In this document: positions 1-8,926 of the stretch, one piece after another
Position numbering within the stretch: position 1 is the first letter of the stretch
How the letters are laid out: each line of letters begins with the position of its first letter
Assembly: GCF_002849715.1 (NCBI RefSeq)
Contig: NZ_CP018863.1
Span: 2,294,001-2,358,000 of the forward strand
Length of the DNA stretch: 64,000 nucleotides
Source of the DNA: Arthrobacter crystallopoietes
GTDB taxonomy: Bacteria > Actinomycetota > Actinomycetes > Actinomycetales > Micrococcaceae
Reading direction: 5' to 3'
Made by a program: the position numbers and the translations under genes
Notes under the pieces: generated by a model
The model's input: the letters and a program-made list of their open reading frames with translations, nothing else
What the model was told of the DNA's origin: nothing
The model's database searches: none

Positions 1-1
1 T

Positions 2-1075
2 CCATGGTCGGGACTGATCGCGGACAGTTTCAACCGGCGCCACCTGCTCATGATCACCCAGATTTCCATGGCACTGCTGGGCCTTGGGCTGGGCATCATG
101 GTGATCACGGGCGTTGTGGAGCTCTGGCACGTCTACGCCTTCGCCCTGGCCCTGGGCATGGTGTCCTCCGTGGATGCCCCCGCCCGGCAGACCTTTGTCT
201 CGGAGCTCGTCCGCGATGACTTCCTGCCCAACGCCGTCGCGCTGAACAGCACTTCCTTCAACCTGGCCCGCATGGTGGGGCCGGCCGTTTCGGGCGTGCT
301 CACGGTCGCCGTCGGGCCTGGCTGGGTTTTCCTGATCAACGCGGCAACGTTCGGTGCGATGATCGCCGCACTGCTGGTGATCCGCGGCAGCGAGCTGCGT
401 TCGCTGCCCAAGGCTGCCAAGGGCAAGGGCAGGATCCGCGAGGGGTTCCGCTATGTGCGGCACCGGCCGGACCTGATGGTCGTCATGACGGCGATCTTCA
501 TCATCGGAACCTTCGGACTGAACTTCGCCATCTATATTGCAGCCATGGCCCGGACCGAATTCGGCGGGCACGCCGGCGACTTCGGTCTGCTGTCGTCCGT
601 CATGGCCGTCGGTTCGGTCATGGGGTCACTGCTCGCTGCACGCCGCGACCGGCCCCGGCTGCGGTTCATTTTCGGAGCCGCTGCAGCCTTCGCGGTCGCC
701 TGCACGGCGGCAGCCTTGGCACCCAACGCCTGGTTGTTCGGCCTGGCCCTCGTGCCCATCGGGGTCTCCGCGCTGACCATCATGACCAGTGCGAACGCCT
801 ACGTGCAGACCAACACGGACCAGGTGATGCGTGGACGGGTGATGGCCCTGTATATGGCGATTTTCATGGGCGGAACCCCGATCGGTGCTCCCATCGTCGG
901 CGCCGTCACCGATGTATTCGGGCCCCGGTGGGGCCTGGGCGTGGGGGCGCTTGCCGGACTGGCCGCGGCACTGGTCGGTTTCATCTGGGCATGGCGCGCC
1001 AAGCAAATGCGTTTCCAGTTCGACCGCACTGCCAAACGGAAGCTGCGCATTACTTATCTGCAGCAACAGCCGTAG
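2..1075 (+). CDS. MFS transporter, 5'-truncated by the window edge
   Basis: Major facilitator superfamily permease of the MFS_3/EntS-like type, probably a drug or siderophore exporter; the substrate cannot be read from sequence. The frame is open from base 2 and begins inside the protein at PWSGLIADSFNRRHLL, the loop between TM2 and TM3, so the start lies outside the window and the ATG at 50 is internal. About nine further hydrophobic segments follow (for example GVVELWHVYAFALALGMV and FIIGTFGLNFAIYIAAM). It ends in a basic tail and faces serC convergently across a shared terminator. Confidence 0.85.
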   Translation, partial: PWSGLIADSFNRRHLLMITQISMALLGLGLGIMVITGVVELWHVYAFALALGMVSSVDAPARQTFVSELVRDDFLPNAVALNSTSFNLARMVGPAVSGVLTVAVGPGWVFLINAATFGAMIAALLVIRGSELRSLPKAAKGKGRIREGFRYVRHRPDLMVVMTAIFIIGTFGLNFAIYIAAMARTEFGGHAGDFGLLSSVMAVGSVMGSLLAARRDRPRLRFIFGAAAAFAVACTAAALAPNAWLFGLALVPIGVSALTIMTSANAYVQTNTDQVMRGRVMALYMAIFMGGTPIGAPIVGAVTDVFGPRWGLGVGALAGLAAALVGFIWAWRAKQMRFQFDRTAKRKLRITYLQQQP

Positions 1076-1160
1076 GCTGCCTGAGCCACGGCGCGGCCGT
1101 TGAAAGGTATCTTCCAGGCCTGAGGCCCGAACCCTTGCCAGCGCCCGCGCAACACAAACA

Positions 1161-1193
1161 ACGAGGCACCCTGGGAAAACCAGGGCGCCTCGT
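1161..1193. terminator. Bidirectional hairpin between MFS gene and serC
   Basis: Arms 1161-1167/1187-1193 and 1169-1174/1180-1185 pair perfectly around one A-C mismatch, with a GAAAA loop at 1175-1179. It lies between two converging stop codons, which is why I call it a shared terminator. There is no strong U-run. Confidence 0.7.
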
Positions 1194-1210
1194 GTTGCAC
1201 TTGGCAGGAA

Positions 1211-2365
<1,155 letters not shown>

Positions 2366-2623
2366 TTACGGGGATCTCTAGACAGTTCGCCTTTGAACCT
2401 CCTCACATTCTGTCGCAGCCGCCCCGTCGTCCGATACTTGAGACGCGCATATTTCGCATAATGGACTTGTCCCCGTCGCGTCCCGTAATTTGTCCTGCGC
2501 TTGGTGCAAACACGGGATTATCGGCACCTGTGGCAAACAAGATAACCTTGTTGGGGGACCACGACGCCGGTGCGTCGGCTTTCGGATCTATCCCGCCACC
2601 TGCGCTGAGGAGCAAGAATTCCA

Positions 2624-3340
2624 GTGACTGATCTCATCGACACAACCGAGATGTACCTTCGGACCATTCTCGAGTTGGAAGAAGAGAACATCGTTGCCCT
2701 GCGGGCCCGCATTGCGGAGCGCCTGCGCCATTCCGGACCTACCGTTTCCCAGACCGTGGGGCGGATGGAGCGTGACGGGCTGGTTGTTGTCTCCGGAGAC
2801 CGACACCTGGAGCTTACGGAGAACGGCCGGCGCCGCGCCACCGAGGTGATGCGCAAACACCGGCTGGCCGAACGGCTCCTTGCGGATGTCATCGGTCTGG
2901 ACTGGGCTTATGTCCACGACGAAGCGTGCCGGTGGGAGCATGTGATGAGCGAGCGCGTGGAGCAGCGCCTCTATGAGCTGCTGGGCAAACCAACCGAGTC
3001 GCCCTACGGCAATCCCATCCCGGGGCTCGAGGCCTTGGGCGGAAAGCCTGCTGAGCAGTTCATTAACGGTGTTGTTAATCTCACAGAGGCCATGCGGAAG
3101 TACCAGCCGTCGGACACCGTGACCATTATCCGGCTGGCCGAGCCGATCCAAGTGGAGCCGGAGTTGCTCCTCCAGCTTGATGAAGGCGGCCTGAAACCCG
3201 GGGCCAAGCTGCAGCTGGAATCCGTCGGCGAATACATCTCAGTACGTGTTCCGGGGATCGAGGGCGCCCTCGAACTGCCGCCCGAGGTGGCTGCCCACAT
3301 CTTTGTGGCGTTCGACACCGTCCCAGCTGGAAACGCTTAA
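2624..3340 (+). CDS. DtxR/IdeR-family metal-dependent repressor
   Basis: Iron- or manganese-responsive transcriptional regulator, 238 aa, GTG start. It has an N-terminal winged helix (about 1-70), a dimerisation and metal-binding domain (about 73-140), and a C-terminal SH3-like domain (about 155-230). The classical DtxR metal ligands occur at the same residue numbers as in DtxR/IdeR: M10, H79, E83, H98, C102, E105 and H106. This argues for an iron-sensing DtxR/IdeR type rather than the shorter MntR type. E. coli-type fur logic is not involved. It stands alone upstream of the riboswitch-controlled hydrolase genes, and its targets are not evident here. Confidence 0.9.
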   Translation: MTDLIDTTEMYLRTILELEEENIVALRARIAERLRHSGPTVSQTVGRMERDGLVVVSGDRHLELTENGRRRATEVMRKHRLAERLLADVIGLDWAYVHDEACRWEHVMSERVEQRLYELLGKPTESPYGNPIPGLEALGGKPAEQFINGVVNLTEAMRKYQPSDTVTIIRLAEPIQVEPELLLQLDEGGLKPGAKLQLESVGEYISVRVPGIEGALELPPEVAAHIFVAFDTVPAGNA

Positions 3341-3394
3341 CCGCATTGTCCACAGGTCTGGATAAAGGAATTATTACTCTGAAGGGTTTCCCTT

Positions 3395-3400
3395 TATAGT
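3395..3400 (+). promoter_or_regulatory. Candidate -10 element of the M23 peptidase transcript
   Basis: TATAGT sits about 6-10 nt before the first base of the riboswitch fold, with a weak TTATTA 18 nt upstream. The placement matches a transcript starting at about 3407 and fits TATAGT at 4495 in the same position before the second riboswitch. Confidence 0.45.
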
Positions 3401-3406
3401 TGTTGC

Positions 3407-3632
3407 TTGACGCCGATGCATTGGCGTTACCTGATCCGTAGCCGAACCCTGTCAGCGGATCAGCGACCCGCATTGACAGGGGCGGAGGACCCACCATCGG
3501 CAGCCTACCCAGCTGCCTAGGGGTGAAGCCACGCTTGATTTCGGTACCAGCTGCTTTCCGCGCTGATGCCGCACGTCTTGTGGCCGAGTTATCTCTTACT
3601 CGAATCCGACAGCTAACTTCGCAGGCTTATAG
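3407..3632 (+). promoter_or_regulatory. ydaO/yuaA-type (c-di-AMP) riboswitch upstream of the M23 peptidase gene
   Basis: The 5' leader carries the conserved blocks of actinobacterial ydaO/yuaA leaders: GGCGGAGGACCCAC near 3480, GGGGTGAAG near 3520, and GAATCCGACAGCTAACTTCG followed by GCAGGC at 3602-3626. These leaders are known to bind c-di-AMP and usually act as off-switches for cell-wall hydrolase and rpf genes in actinobacteria. The 3' end of the element abuts the ribosome binding site AGGAGAGGG, so control of either translation or transcription is possible. Recognition is by consensus from memory; a covariance-model scan would settle it. Confidence 0.85.
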
Positions 3633-3646
3633 GAGAGGGAAGACTT

Positions 3647-4444
3647 TTGTCAGAACAAAGAGCCACGGGACGGCGTCGTTCGGCCGCCCCGGCAGGTAGG
3701 TCGCGTCCGCGTTCAGGAAGCACCGGCCGTCGACGCGCCGAAGCTGCTCCGTCGCCCGTTACCGCAGTAGTCCGAGGAGCCGGCCACAAGGCCGCTATCG
3801 TGGCAACCGCATCCGGCATGGCGCTTACTGTCCTGCTGCCCACCACTGCAGGTGCCTCTGCATCCGGCGAACCCGCCGTTGACGCGGCAGCAGCCGAGGT
3901 CGCTGCCGTCGCCGCAGCGCCCGTAACAGCGGCAGCGGAAGTAGACCTGCACTTCCAGCGCGCGGGCCTGACGAGCAATTTCGATCCCGACACCAAACTT
4001 GAACAGGTCATGGTGGCATCCGGCGGCGATGCCAAGGCGGTCAGCAGCGAAGGAACGCTGTCCCAGCCCATGGCAATGGACAGCATGAAGATGACCTCGC
4101 CCTTCGGTATGCGAGTTAACCCGGTAACCGGATATGCCGGTGAAATGCACACCGGCCAGGACTACGGCGCAGCCTGCGGCTCGCCGGTCTACTCGGCCGC
4201 TGGCGGCACGGTCAAGGAAGCCGGCTGGTTTGGCGGCTACGGCAACCGCGTCGTAGTGGACCACGGCAACGGCCTGGAGACCACGTACAACCACCTGACA
4301 AGCATTAGCGCCAAGGTCGGCGACGCTGTCAGCCGTGGGGATTTGTTGGCTCAAAGCGGAACGACCGGTAATTCCACCGGCTGCCATCTCCACTTTGAGG
4401 TAGTTGTCAATGGCGACATGGTTGACCCCAAGGGTTGGCTGTAA
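3647..4444 (+). CDS. Secreted M23 (LytM-type) peptidoglycan endopeptidase
   Basis: Zinc metallopeptidase expected to cut peptide cross-links of peptidoglycan outside the cell; 265 aa, TTG start with AGGAGAGGG upstream. A basic N-terminus (1-48) precedes a hydrophobic export segment (about 49-72), then an Ala-rich linker and the M23 domain (about 148-265). The metal and catalytic motifs are complete: HTGQD (H168, D172), H216 in YNHL, and HLH (H247, H249). The linker motif VDLHFQRAGLTS resembles VELDLERSGVTS in the two NlpC/P60 proteins downstream, so the three share a secretion/linker architecture. It is controlled by the preceding riboswitch. Confidence 0.92.
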   Translation: MSEQRATGRRRSAAPAGRSRPRSGSTGRRRAEAAPSPVTAVVRGAGHKAAIVATASGMALTVLLPTTAGASASGEPAVDAAAAEVAAVAAAPVTAAAEVDLHFQRAGLTSNFDPDTKLEQVMVASGGDAKAVSSEGTLSQPMAMDSMKMTSPFGMRVNPVTGYAGEMHTGQDYGAACGSPVYSAAGGTVKEAGWFGGYGNRVVVDHGNGLETTYNHLTSISAKVGDAVSRGDLLAQSGTTGNSTGCHLHFEVVVNGDMVDPKGWL

Positions 4445-4462
4445 CCAAAGACACACCATTCC

Positions 4463-4500
4463 GTGACCGGAATGTGACTTAGAAGATGAAACGTTATAGT
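4463..4500 (+). promoter_or_regulatory. Promoter region of NlpC/P60 copy 1 with GTGAC direct repeats
   Basis: Two GTGAC words at 4463-4467 and 4474-4478 are 11 bp apart (one helical turn), 16 nt before a TATAGT -10 candidate at 4495-4500. The same arrangement (GTGAT/GTGAC, 5822-5837) precedes copy 2. This geometry is typical of an OmpR-family response-regulator site; MtrA is a reasonable guess but only an inference. Confidence 0.45.
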
Positions 4501-4502
4501 GT

Positions 4503-4735
4503 CGAACCCGTGCCGAAGACCGGATCATGGTTTGGCACCTCCGGGTGGATTGCCTAGCTCTGCCACTTCCCGGGGTCCGTTCGCAACGATTTCGCATGGC
4601 AGGGGCGGGGGAACCAACTTCCGGGCTTCTTAGGAGGCCCTTGGGGTTAAGTGGTGGGTGTTCTTGGCTGAGGCCGGGGCTCCCATGGCCGGATGACTCC
4701 CATCCGAACCCGACAGCTCACCTCGCAGGCATTGG
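4503..4735 (+). promoter_or_regulatory. ydaO/yuaA-type (c-di-AMP) riboswitch upstream of NlpC/P60 copy 1
   Basis: Conserved blocks are GCGGGGGAACCAAC near 4605, TTGGGGTTAAG near 4641, and CCGAACCCGACAGCTCACC followed by TCGCAGGC ending at 4730. The ribosome binding site GGGAGAGG follows immediately. Bases 4524-4735 are identical to the leader of copy 2. The 115-aa open frame running through it is not a gene. Confidence 0.88.
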
Positions 4736-5530
4736 GAGAGGTAATCACTCGTGTCTAAGAACACTGCTGCTTTGGGCCGCCACCGTGCTGTGCCCGTCCG
4801 TACCAGCCCGTTGGAGACTATTTCCAAGGCTGTTTCTTCGAATGCCGGTTCCGTGGGCCGCCAGGCTGCTGTGATTGCTGCCGCGTCCGGTCTGGTTCTT
4901 TCGGTCGGCGTTCCGGCGCAGGCGACCAATATTGAGCGTGAGGCTTCGGTCCAGGCTGCTGCTGCGGCTCCGTCGCGGGTGCAGGTTGAGGCTGTGCAGG
5001 CTTCTGGTGCTGTTGAGCTGGATCTTGAGCGTTCGGGTGTGACCTCGACGCCTGCTCCGGTGGTTGAAGAGCCGGAGCCTGTGGTTGAGGCTGTGGCCGA
5101 GGAAGTCGCTCCGGTGGTTGAGGAAGCCGAGCAGGTTGTTGCCCCGGTTGAGAAGGCCGAGGAAGCGCCGAAGCCCGAGGCGAAGGCTGATGTTGCTGCC
5201 AGCGGTATTGGTGCCGCTTTGGTGGCGTCGGCTTATGGCCAGATCGGTGTGTCGCAGGACTGCACTGCGATGGTGGAGAACGCGCTGCGTTCGGCCGGTA
5301 TTTCCGTGGGCGATCTGGCTCCGGCGCAGTTCATGGCGTACGGTACCCAGGTTTCGACGCCGCAGCCGGGCGACATGATCTACTACGACGATGCCGGCGC
5401 CGGTGTGCCGCACATCGCGATTTACGTGGGCAACGGCCAGGCCATCCATGGTGGTTGGACCGGTTACACGACCGCGCTGGCCGATGCCTACATCGGTTCG
5501 GGCCCGGTCTTCATCCGCCCCAACGGCTAA
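4524..5530 (+). repeat. 1007-bp direct repeat, copy 1 (riboswitch plus NlpC/P60 gene)
   Basis: Matches 5882-6888 at an offset of 1358 bp. I find only three mismatches by reading, all third-position silent changes inside the coding part. Identity starts abruptly at ATCATGG and stops exactly at the TAA stop codon. Confidence 0.95.
4751..5530 (+). CDS. Secreted NlpC/P60 peptidoglycan hydrolase, copy 1
   Basis: Cysteine endopeptidase expected to cut within peptidoglycan stem peptides; 259 aa, GTG start with GGGAGAGG upstream. An N-terminal export region (about 37-59, ending PAQA) is followed by a Glu/Pro/Val-rich linker (about 100-148) and an NlpC/P60 domain (about 155-259). The catalytic Cys is C171 in QDCTAMV and the His is H221 in PHIAIYVG; H233 is a plausible third residue. 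The usual DCSGLV is DCTAMV here. The encoded protein is identical to copy 2 at 6109. Confidence 0.92.
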   Translation: MSKNTAALGRHRAVPVRTSPLETISKAVSSNAGSVGRQAAVIAAASGLVLSVGVPAQATNIEREASVQAAAAAPSRVQVEAVQASGAVELDLERSGVTSTPAPVVEEPEPVVEAVAEEVAPVVEEAEQVVAPVEKAEEAPKPEAKADVAASGIGAALVASAYGQIGVSQDCTAMVENALRSAGISVGDLAPAQFMAYGTQVSTPQPGDMIYYDDAGAGVPHIAIYVGNGQAIHGGWTGYTTALADAYIGSGPVFIRPNG

Positions 5531-5575
5531 AACGCATTAGCACCGCCGGCTGAGTCAGCCGACATGTTCAAGCGG

Positions 5576-5620
5576 ACGGGTTCGCATTCGTGCAGGATGC
5601 GGGCCCGTTCCTTGATTTTT
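5576..5620 (+). terminator. Intrinsic terminator after NlpC/P60 copy 1
   Basis: A 12-bp stem (5576-5587 with 5597-5608, two G-U pairs) with a 9-nt loop is followed by a T-rich tract ending TTTTT at 5620. It separates the two near-identical cassettes into independent transcripts. Confidence 0.85.
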
Positions 5621-5821
5621 ATATCGGTCTTTCCATGCCTGCCATTTCGGTCAACTCCCGTATTCCGTCCGCTTTTCCCGCATTTTTCGTCACATTCAGG
5701 TAACGGCGGCAAAATGTGAATTGAATCACGTAGAAGTGGAAGAAAACCGCGAATTTTCGGGGTCTGATGAAACGATCCGAGCTGGACTGACGCTGTCTGG
5801 CGGATTCAAAGCGGATTGCCC

Positions 5822-5859
5822 GTGATCTGAATGTGACTTAGCCCCGGAAATCGTATACC
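5822..5859 (+). promoter_or_regulatory. Promoter region of NlpC/P60 copy 2 with GTGAT/GTGAC direct repeats
   Basis: GTGAT at 5822-5826 and GTGAC at 5833-5837 repeat with the same 11-bp spacing as upstream of copy 1, followed by TATACC at 5854-5859. The flanking bases differ strongly between the two copies while the repeat words are kept. Confidence 0.45.
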
Positions 5860-5860
5860 G

Positions 5861-6093
5861 TCTTGTTCGTGCCAAATCCGAATCATGGTTTGGCACCTCC
5901 GGGTGGATTGCCTAGCTCTGCCACTTCCCGGGGTCCGTTCGCAACGATTTCGCATGGCAGGGGCGGGGGAACCAACTTCCGGGCTTCTTAGGAGGCCCTT
6001 GGGGTTAAGTGGTGGGTGTTCTTGGCTGAGGCCGGGGCTCCCATGGCCGGATGACTCCCATCCGAACCCGACAGCTCACCTCGCAGGCATTGG
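5861..6093 (+). promoter_or_regulatory. ydaO/yuaA-type (c-di-AMP) riboswitch upstream of NlpC/P60 copy 2
   Basis: Third element of the array, with the same conserved blocks as the 4503-4735 element and identical to it from 5882 on. Only the first about 20 nt (5' side of the closing region) differ from the copy-1 leader, leaving CGTGCC in common. Confidence 0.88.
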
Positions 6094-6888
6094 GAGAGGT
6101 AATCACTCGTGTCTAAGAACACTGCTGCTTTGGGCCGCCACCGTGCTGTGCCCGTCCGTACCAGCCCGTTGGAGACTATTTCCAAGGCTGTTTCTTCGAA
6201 TGCCGGTTCCGTGGGCCGCCAGGCTGCTGTGATTGCTGCCGCGTCCGGTCTGGTTCTTTCGGTCGGCGTTCCGGCGCAGGCGACCAATATTGAGCGTGAG
6301 GCTTCGGTCCAGGCTGCTGCTGCGGCTCCGTCGCGGGTGCAGGTTGAGGCTGTGCAGGCTTCTGGTGCTGTTGAGCTGGATCTTGAGCGTTCGGGTGTGA
6401 CTTCGACGCCTGCTCCGGTGGTTGAAGAGCCGGAGCCTGTGGTTGAGGCTGTGGCCGAGGAAGTCGCTCCGGTGGTTGAGGAAGCCGAGCAGGTTGTTGC
6501 CCCGGTTGAGAAGGCCGAGGAAGCGCCGAAGCCCGAGGCGAAGGCTGATGTTGCTGCCAGCGGTATTGGTGCCGCTTTGGTGGCGTCGGCTTATGGCCAG
6601 ATCGGTGTGTCGCAGGACTGCACTGCGATGGTGGAGAACGCGTTGCGTTCGGCCGGTATTTCCGTGGGCGATCTGGCTCCGGCGCAGTTCATGGCGTACG
6701 GTACCCAGGTTTCGACGCCGCAGCCGGGGGACATGATCTACTACGACGATGCCGGCGCCGGTGTGCCGCACATCGCGATTTACGTGGGCAACGGCCAGGC
6801 CATCCATGGTGGTTGGACCGGTTACACGACCGCGCTGGCCGATGCCTACATCGGTTCGGGCCCGGTCTTCATCCGCCCCAACGGCTAA
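5882..6888 (+). repeat. 1007-bp direct repeat, copy 2
   Basis: Partner of 4524-5530. Downstream of the TAA at 6888 and upstream of 5882 the sequences diverge at once. Between the copies lies a 351-bp unique spacer with a terminator. Confidence 0.95.
6109..6888 (+). CDS. Secreted NlpC/P60 peptidoglycan hydrolase, copy 2
   Basis: Protein identical to the gene at 4751 (259 aa; C171, H221 and H233 in the NlpC/P60 domain, export segment 37-59). The DNA differs by three silent changes only. It has its own riboswitch, promoter and ribosome binding site, so both copies should be expressed. The downstream flank has only a weak 6-bp hairpin (6899-6916), so the end of this transcript is uncertain. Confidence 0.92.
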   Translation: MSKNTAALGRHRAVPVRTSPLETISKAVSSNAGSVGRQAAVIAAASGLVLSVGVPAQATNIEREASVQAAAAAPSRVQVEAVQASGAVELDLERSGVTSTPAPVVEEPEPVVEAVAEEVAPVVEEAEQVVAPVEKAEEAPKPEAKADVAASGIGAALVASAYGQIGVSQDCTAMVENALRSAGISVGDLAPAQFMAYGTQVSTPQPGDMIYYDDAGAGVPHIAIYVGNGQAIHGGWTGYTTALADAYIGSGPVFIRPNG

Positions 6889-7328
6889 GAGTTTTAACCG
6901 GGTACCGCGCTACCCGAAAACGTTTCCTAGGTCATAGCAGTACCGCATCCCGGGCGTTCCGCCGTACGGAGGCCTGCCGGCATCTGCCAGCGGCCCCAGT
7001 TGCAAACGCCGGTCCGCTCATGGCGGAACTGGATCAGACCGGGATCAACGTTTTTATCTGCAGGGCCGTCCTCCAGCGAGGGCGGCCCTGTAGTGGTTAA
7101 AGGGGTTGGTACAGAGTGCGCTCTTAGTCGGCGGTGTTCCCATCTGAGGAAGGCCGCAAACAACGTTTCATCAACGCCGGCGGGCACTCCGGCGAAATTT
7201 CGATGGGCGAATAATTAGCGCAGCGGGTGTGATTCCGCTTACTCTAACTCTTGTCAGTGTCGAATCACCATGACCGGGATGCAGCCGATCCCGCAGCCCC
7301 GGGCGTGGCCGGACGGACAGGAACGTGC
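6889..7328. other. Intergenic region before the molybdenum-cofactor run
   Basis: No convincing gene. A short hairpin lies at 6899-6916, and a better one at 7061-7090 (8 bp plus 4 bp of inner stem, no U-run after it). Short open frames of 60-95 codons occur in several phases, lack ribosome binding sites and show no family resemblance. A longer in-frame start for the next gene exists at TTG 7251. Confidence 0.5.
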
Positions 7329-7829
7329 ATGCGCACACTCGTTCTGAACGCTGGATACGAACCGCTGGCGGTAGTGACCTTCCGCCGGGCGCTGCTTCTT
7401 GTGCTCACTGGTAAGGCGAGCATCATCGCTGAGGACGGTGAGCCTGTCGTCGGGCCCAATGACATCTTCGGTAGGCCATCGGTCATCCTGCTCAACCGTT
7501 ACATCAAGATTCCCTATCCTCAGGACATGACAGTGACACGGCGGGGCGTGCTGCGCCGGGACAATTACGAGTGCGCGTACTGCGGGAAGACGGCCAATAC
7601 CGTTGACCATGTGAAGCCGCGTTCGCGCGGCGGAATCGACAGTTGGGAAAACCTCGTCGCCTGTTGCCTGCGTTGCAACAATGCCAAGGGGGACCGGACA
7701 TTGAAGCAGATGGGCTGGCATTTGCGCATAACCCCGCGCGCTCCCCGCGGCAGCCACTGGCGCATCCGTGAACTGGAGCGCCCGGCTCCGGCATGGAGCG
7801 AATTCCTCGACTCCAACCCGGCGGCTTGA
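7329..7829 (+). CDS. HNH endonuclease
   Basis: HNH-family nuclease, 166 aa from ATG 7329. I prefer this start because the MRTLVLNAGYEPL opening is the conserved beginning of this actinobacterial group and AGGA lies 6-7 nt upstream; TTG 7251 would add 26 low-complexity residues. The HNH/zinc module is complete: CAYC (C82, C85), DH (93-94), ENL (107-109) and CLRCN (C113, C116). Its TGA overlaps the ATG of mobA (TGATG arrangement), so the two are translationally coupled. Its cellular role is unknown; it is not linked to any restriction or phage genes here. Confidence 0.88.
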   Translation: MRTLVLNAGYEPLAVVTFRRALLLVLTGKASIIAEDGEPVVGPNDIFGRPSVILLNRYIKIPYPQDMTVTRRGVLRRDNYECAYCGKTANTVDHVKPRSRGGIDSWENLVACCLRCNNAKGDRTLKQMGWHLRITPRAPRGSHWRIRELERPAPAWSEFLDSNPAA

Positions 7830-8488
7830 TGAGCCTGTCCGGATTCGACGCCGTCATCCTGGCTGGCGGCCGTTCCTCGCGATTGGGCGGCGAGCCCAAG
7901 GCCCTGCTCCGCTACAACGGCCAATCGCTGCTGCGCCGCACCTTGGACAACGTTCGAGCGGCCGGGCGCATCGCCGTCGTTGGTCCTGATGAGCTGCGCG
8001 TGGAAATGGATGCCTTCATCGATGCCGAGCCCGAAACAAGAGTGCTTCTCACACGTGAAGATCCTCCTTTTTCCGGCCCTGCGGCAGGAATCGGTGCGGC
8101 AGTCAACGCGCTGCTCGAAGGCTTTGCCAACGACGACGGCGGCGCCGCCCTCAGGGCGCCCCTGACGTTGATCTTCGCGTGCGACATGCCCGCATTGGGC
8201 ACACTTCCGCAGCAGCTCCTTGACGCGGCCGAACAGAATCCGGATGTTGAGCTGGTACTGCCTGTGGACGCGGATGGCCGCACCCAACCCTTGGCGTCTT
8301 GCATCGACAGTGCGGCATTAGACGCAGCAGTGGCCGGATATGGCCCAGACGGGCTGGCCGGAATGCCGGTACGGAAGCTGTTCGAGGGGCTGAAATCACT
8401 GAAGCTCCCACTGGCATCGACCGCGACCGCGGACGTGGATACCTGGGATGACGCGCAACGCTTTGGCATAGCTCCGCCGGCACCGTAG
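7829..8488 (+). CDS. mobA: Molybdenum cofactor guanylyltransferase
   Basis: Nucleotidyltransferase that attaches GMP to molybdopterin to give the MGD cofactor used by DMSO-reductase-family enzymes. About 219 aa. The start is the ATG overlapping the HNH stop, and the nucleotide-binding motif LAGGRSSRLGGEPK follows within 25 residues. FACDMPAL in the middle is the metal/NTP-binding signature of the family. The molybdopterin oxidoreductase at the end of the same run is the likely user of the product. Confidence 0.9.
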   Translation: MSLSGFDAVILAGGRSSRLGGEPKALLRYNGQSLLRRTLDNVRAAGRIAVVGPDELRVEMDAFIDAEPETRVLLTREDPPFSGPAAGIGAAVNALLEGFANDDGGAALRAPLTLIFACDMPALGTLPQQLLDAAEQNPDVELVLPVDADGRTQPLASCIDSAALDAAVAGYGPDGLAGMPVRKLFEGLKSLKLPLASTATADVDTWDDAQRFGIAPPAP

Positions 8489-8563
8489 CCTGAACTCATT
8501 ATTGAGCTGTTCCTGCACGCGCTTTGCGCCCGGCGCAGGGCGGATAGAACATCGGAGGACCAG

Positions 8564-8926
8564 GTGGCCGGAGCCGAAGAAATGCTTGAACCTTTCGTCA
8601 CAGAGCTGCTCGCAGCCCTGGAGATCGAGGACACCCCGGTAGACCTTGAAGCCGTCCTGGGGCTGGCCGGAGTCGCGGCCCACAGCGTGATCCGTCCGGC
8701 AGCGCCCGTCACCACGTTTATCGTCGGTTATGCCGCAGGACTCGGTGCCGCCACCGGACAGGCAGCGCCGGCCGTGGCCATGCGTGCCGCCAGCCGAGTG
8801 GCGGATGAAGTCGCCCGTCGTCACGCTACCGAAGGAGCAACCGGAGGAACCGGAGCAACCGGAGCAACCGGAGCGCCGGGGAACGGAAGCGCCGGGAACG
8901 GAACTGGCGAGACCGGACAGGCGTGA
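8564..8926 (+). CDS. DUF6457 family small protein
   Basis: 120 aa, GTG start preceded by GGAGGA. The central part (AAHSVIRPAAPVTTFIVGYAAG) matches my memory of the DUF6457 family, short proteins encoded beside molybdenum-cofactor genes in actinobacteria. The function is unknown; position between mobA and moeA suggests a role in cofactor maturation. The C-terminal 30 residues are Gly/Thr/Ala/Asn-rich low complexity (TGGTGATGATG), probably disordered. The stop overlaps the GTG start of moeA. Confidence 0.75.
   Translation: MAGAEEMLEPFVTELLAALEIEDTPVDLEAVLGLAGVAAHSVIRPAAPVTTFIVGYAAGLGAATGQAAPAVAMRAASRVADEVARRHATEGATGGTGATGATGAPGNGSAGNGTGETGQA

Noticed and set aside
4527..4874. 115-codon open frame, repeated identically at 5885-6232
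   Set aside because: It lies across the riboswitch leader and the start of NlpC/P60 in another frame. Its conservation comes from the DNA duplication, not from coding.
8826..8900. Short tandem GGAGCAACC/GGAGGAACC-like units at the end of the DUF6457 gene
   Set aside because: Considered as a repeat array or CRISPR-like element. The units are about 9 bp, in frame, and encode the low-complexity TGGTGATGATG tail.
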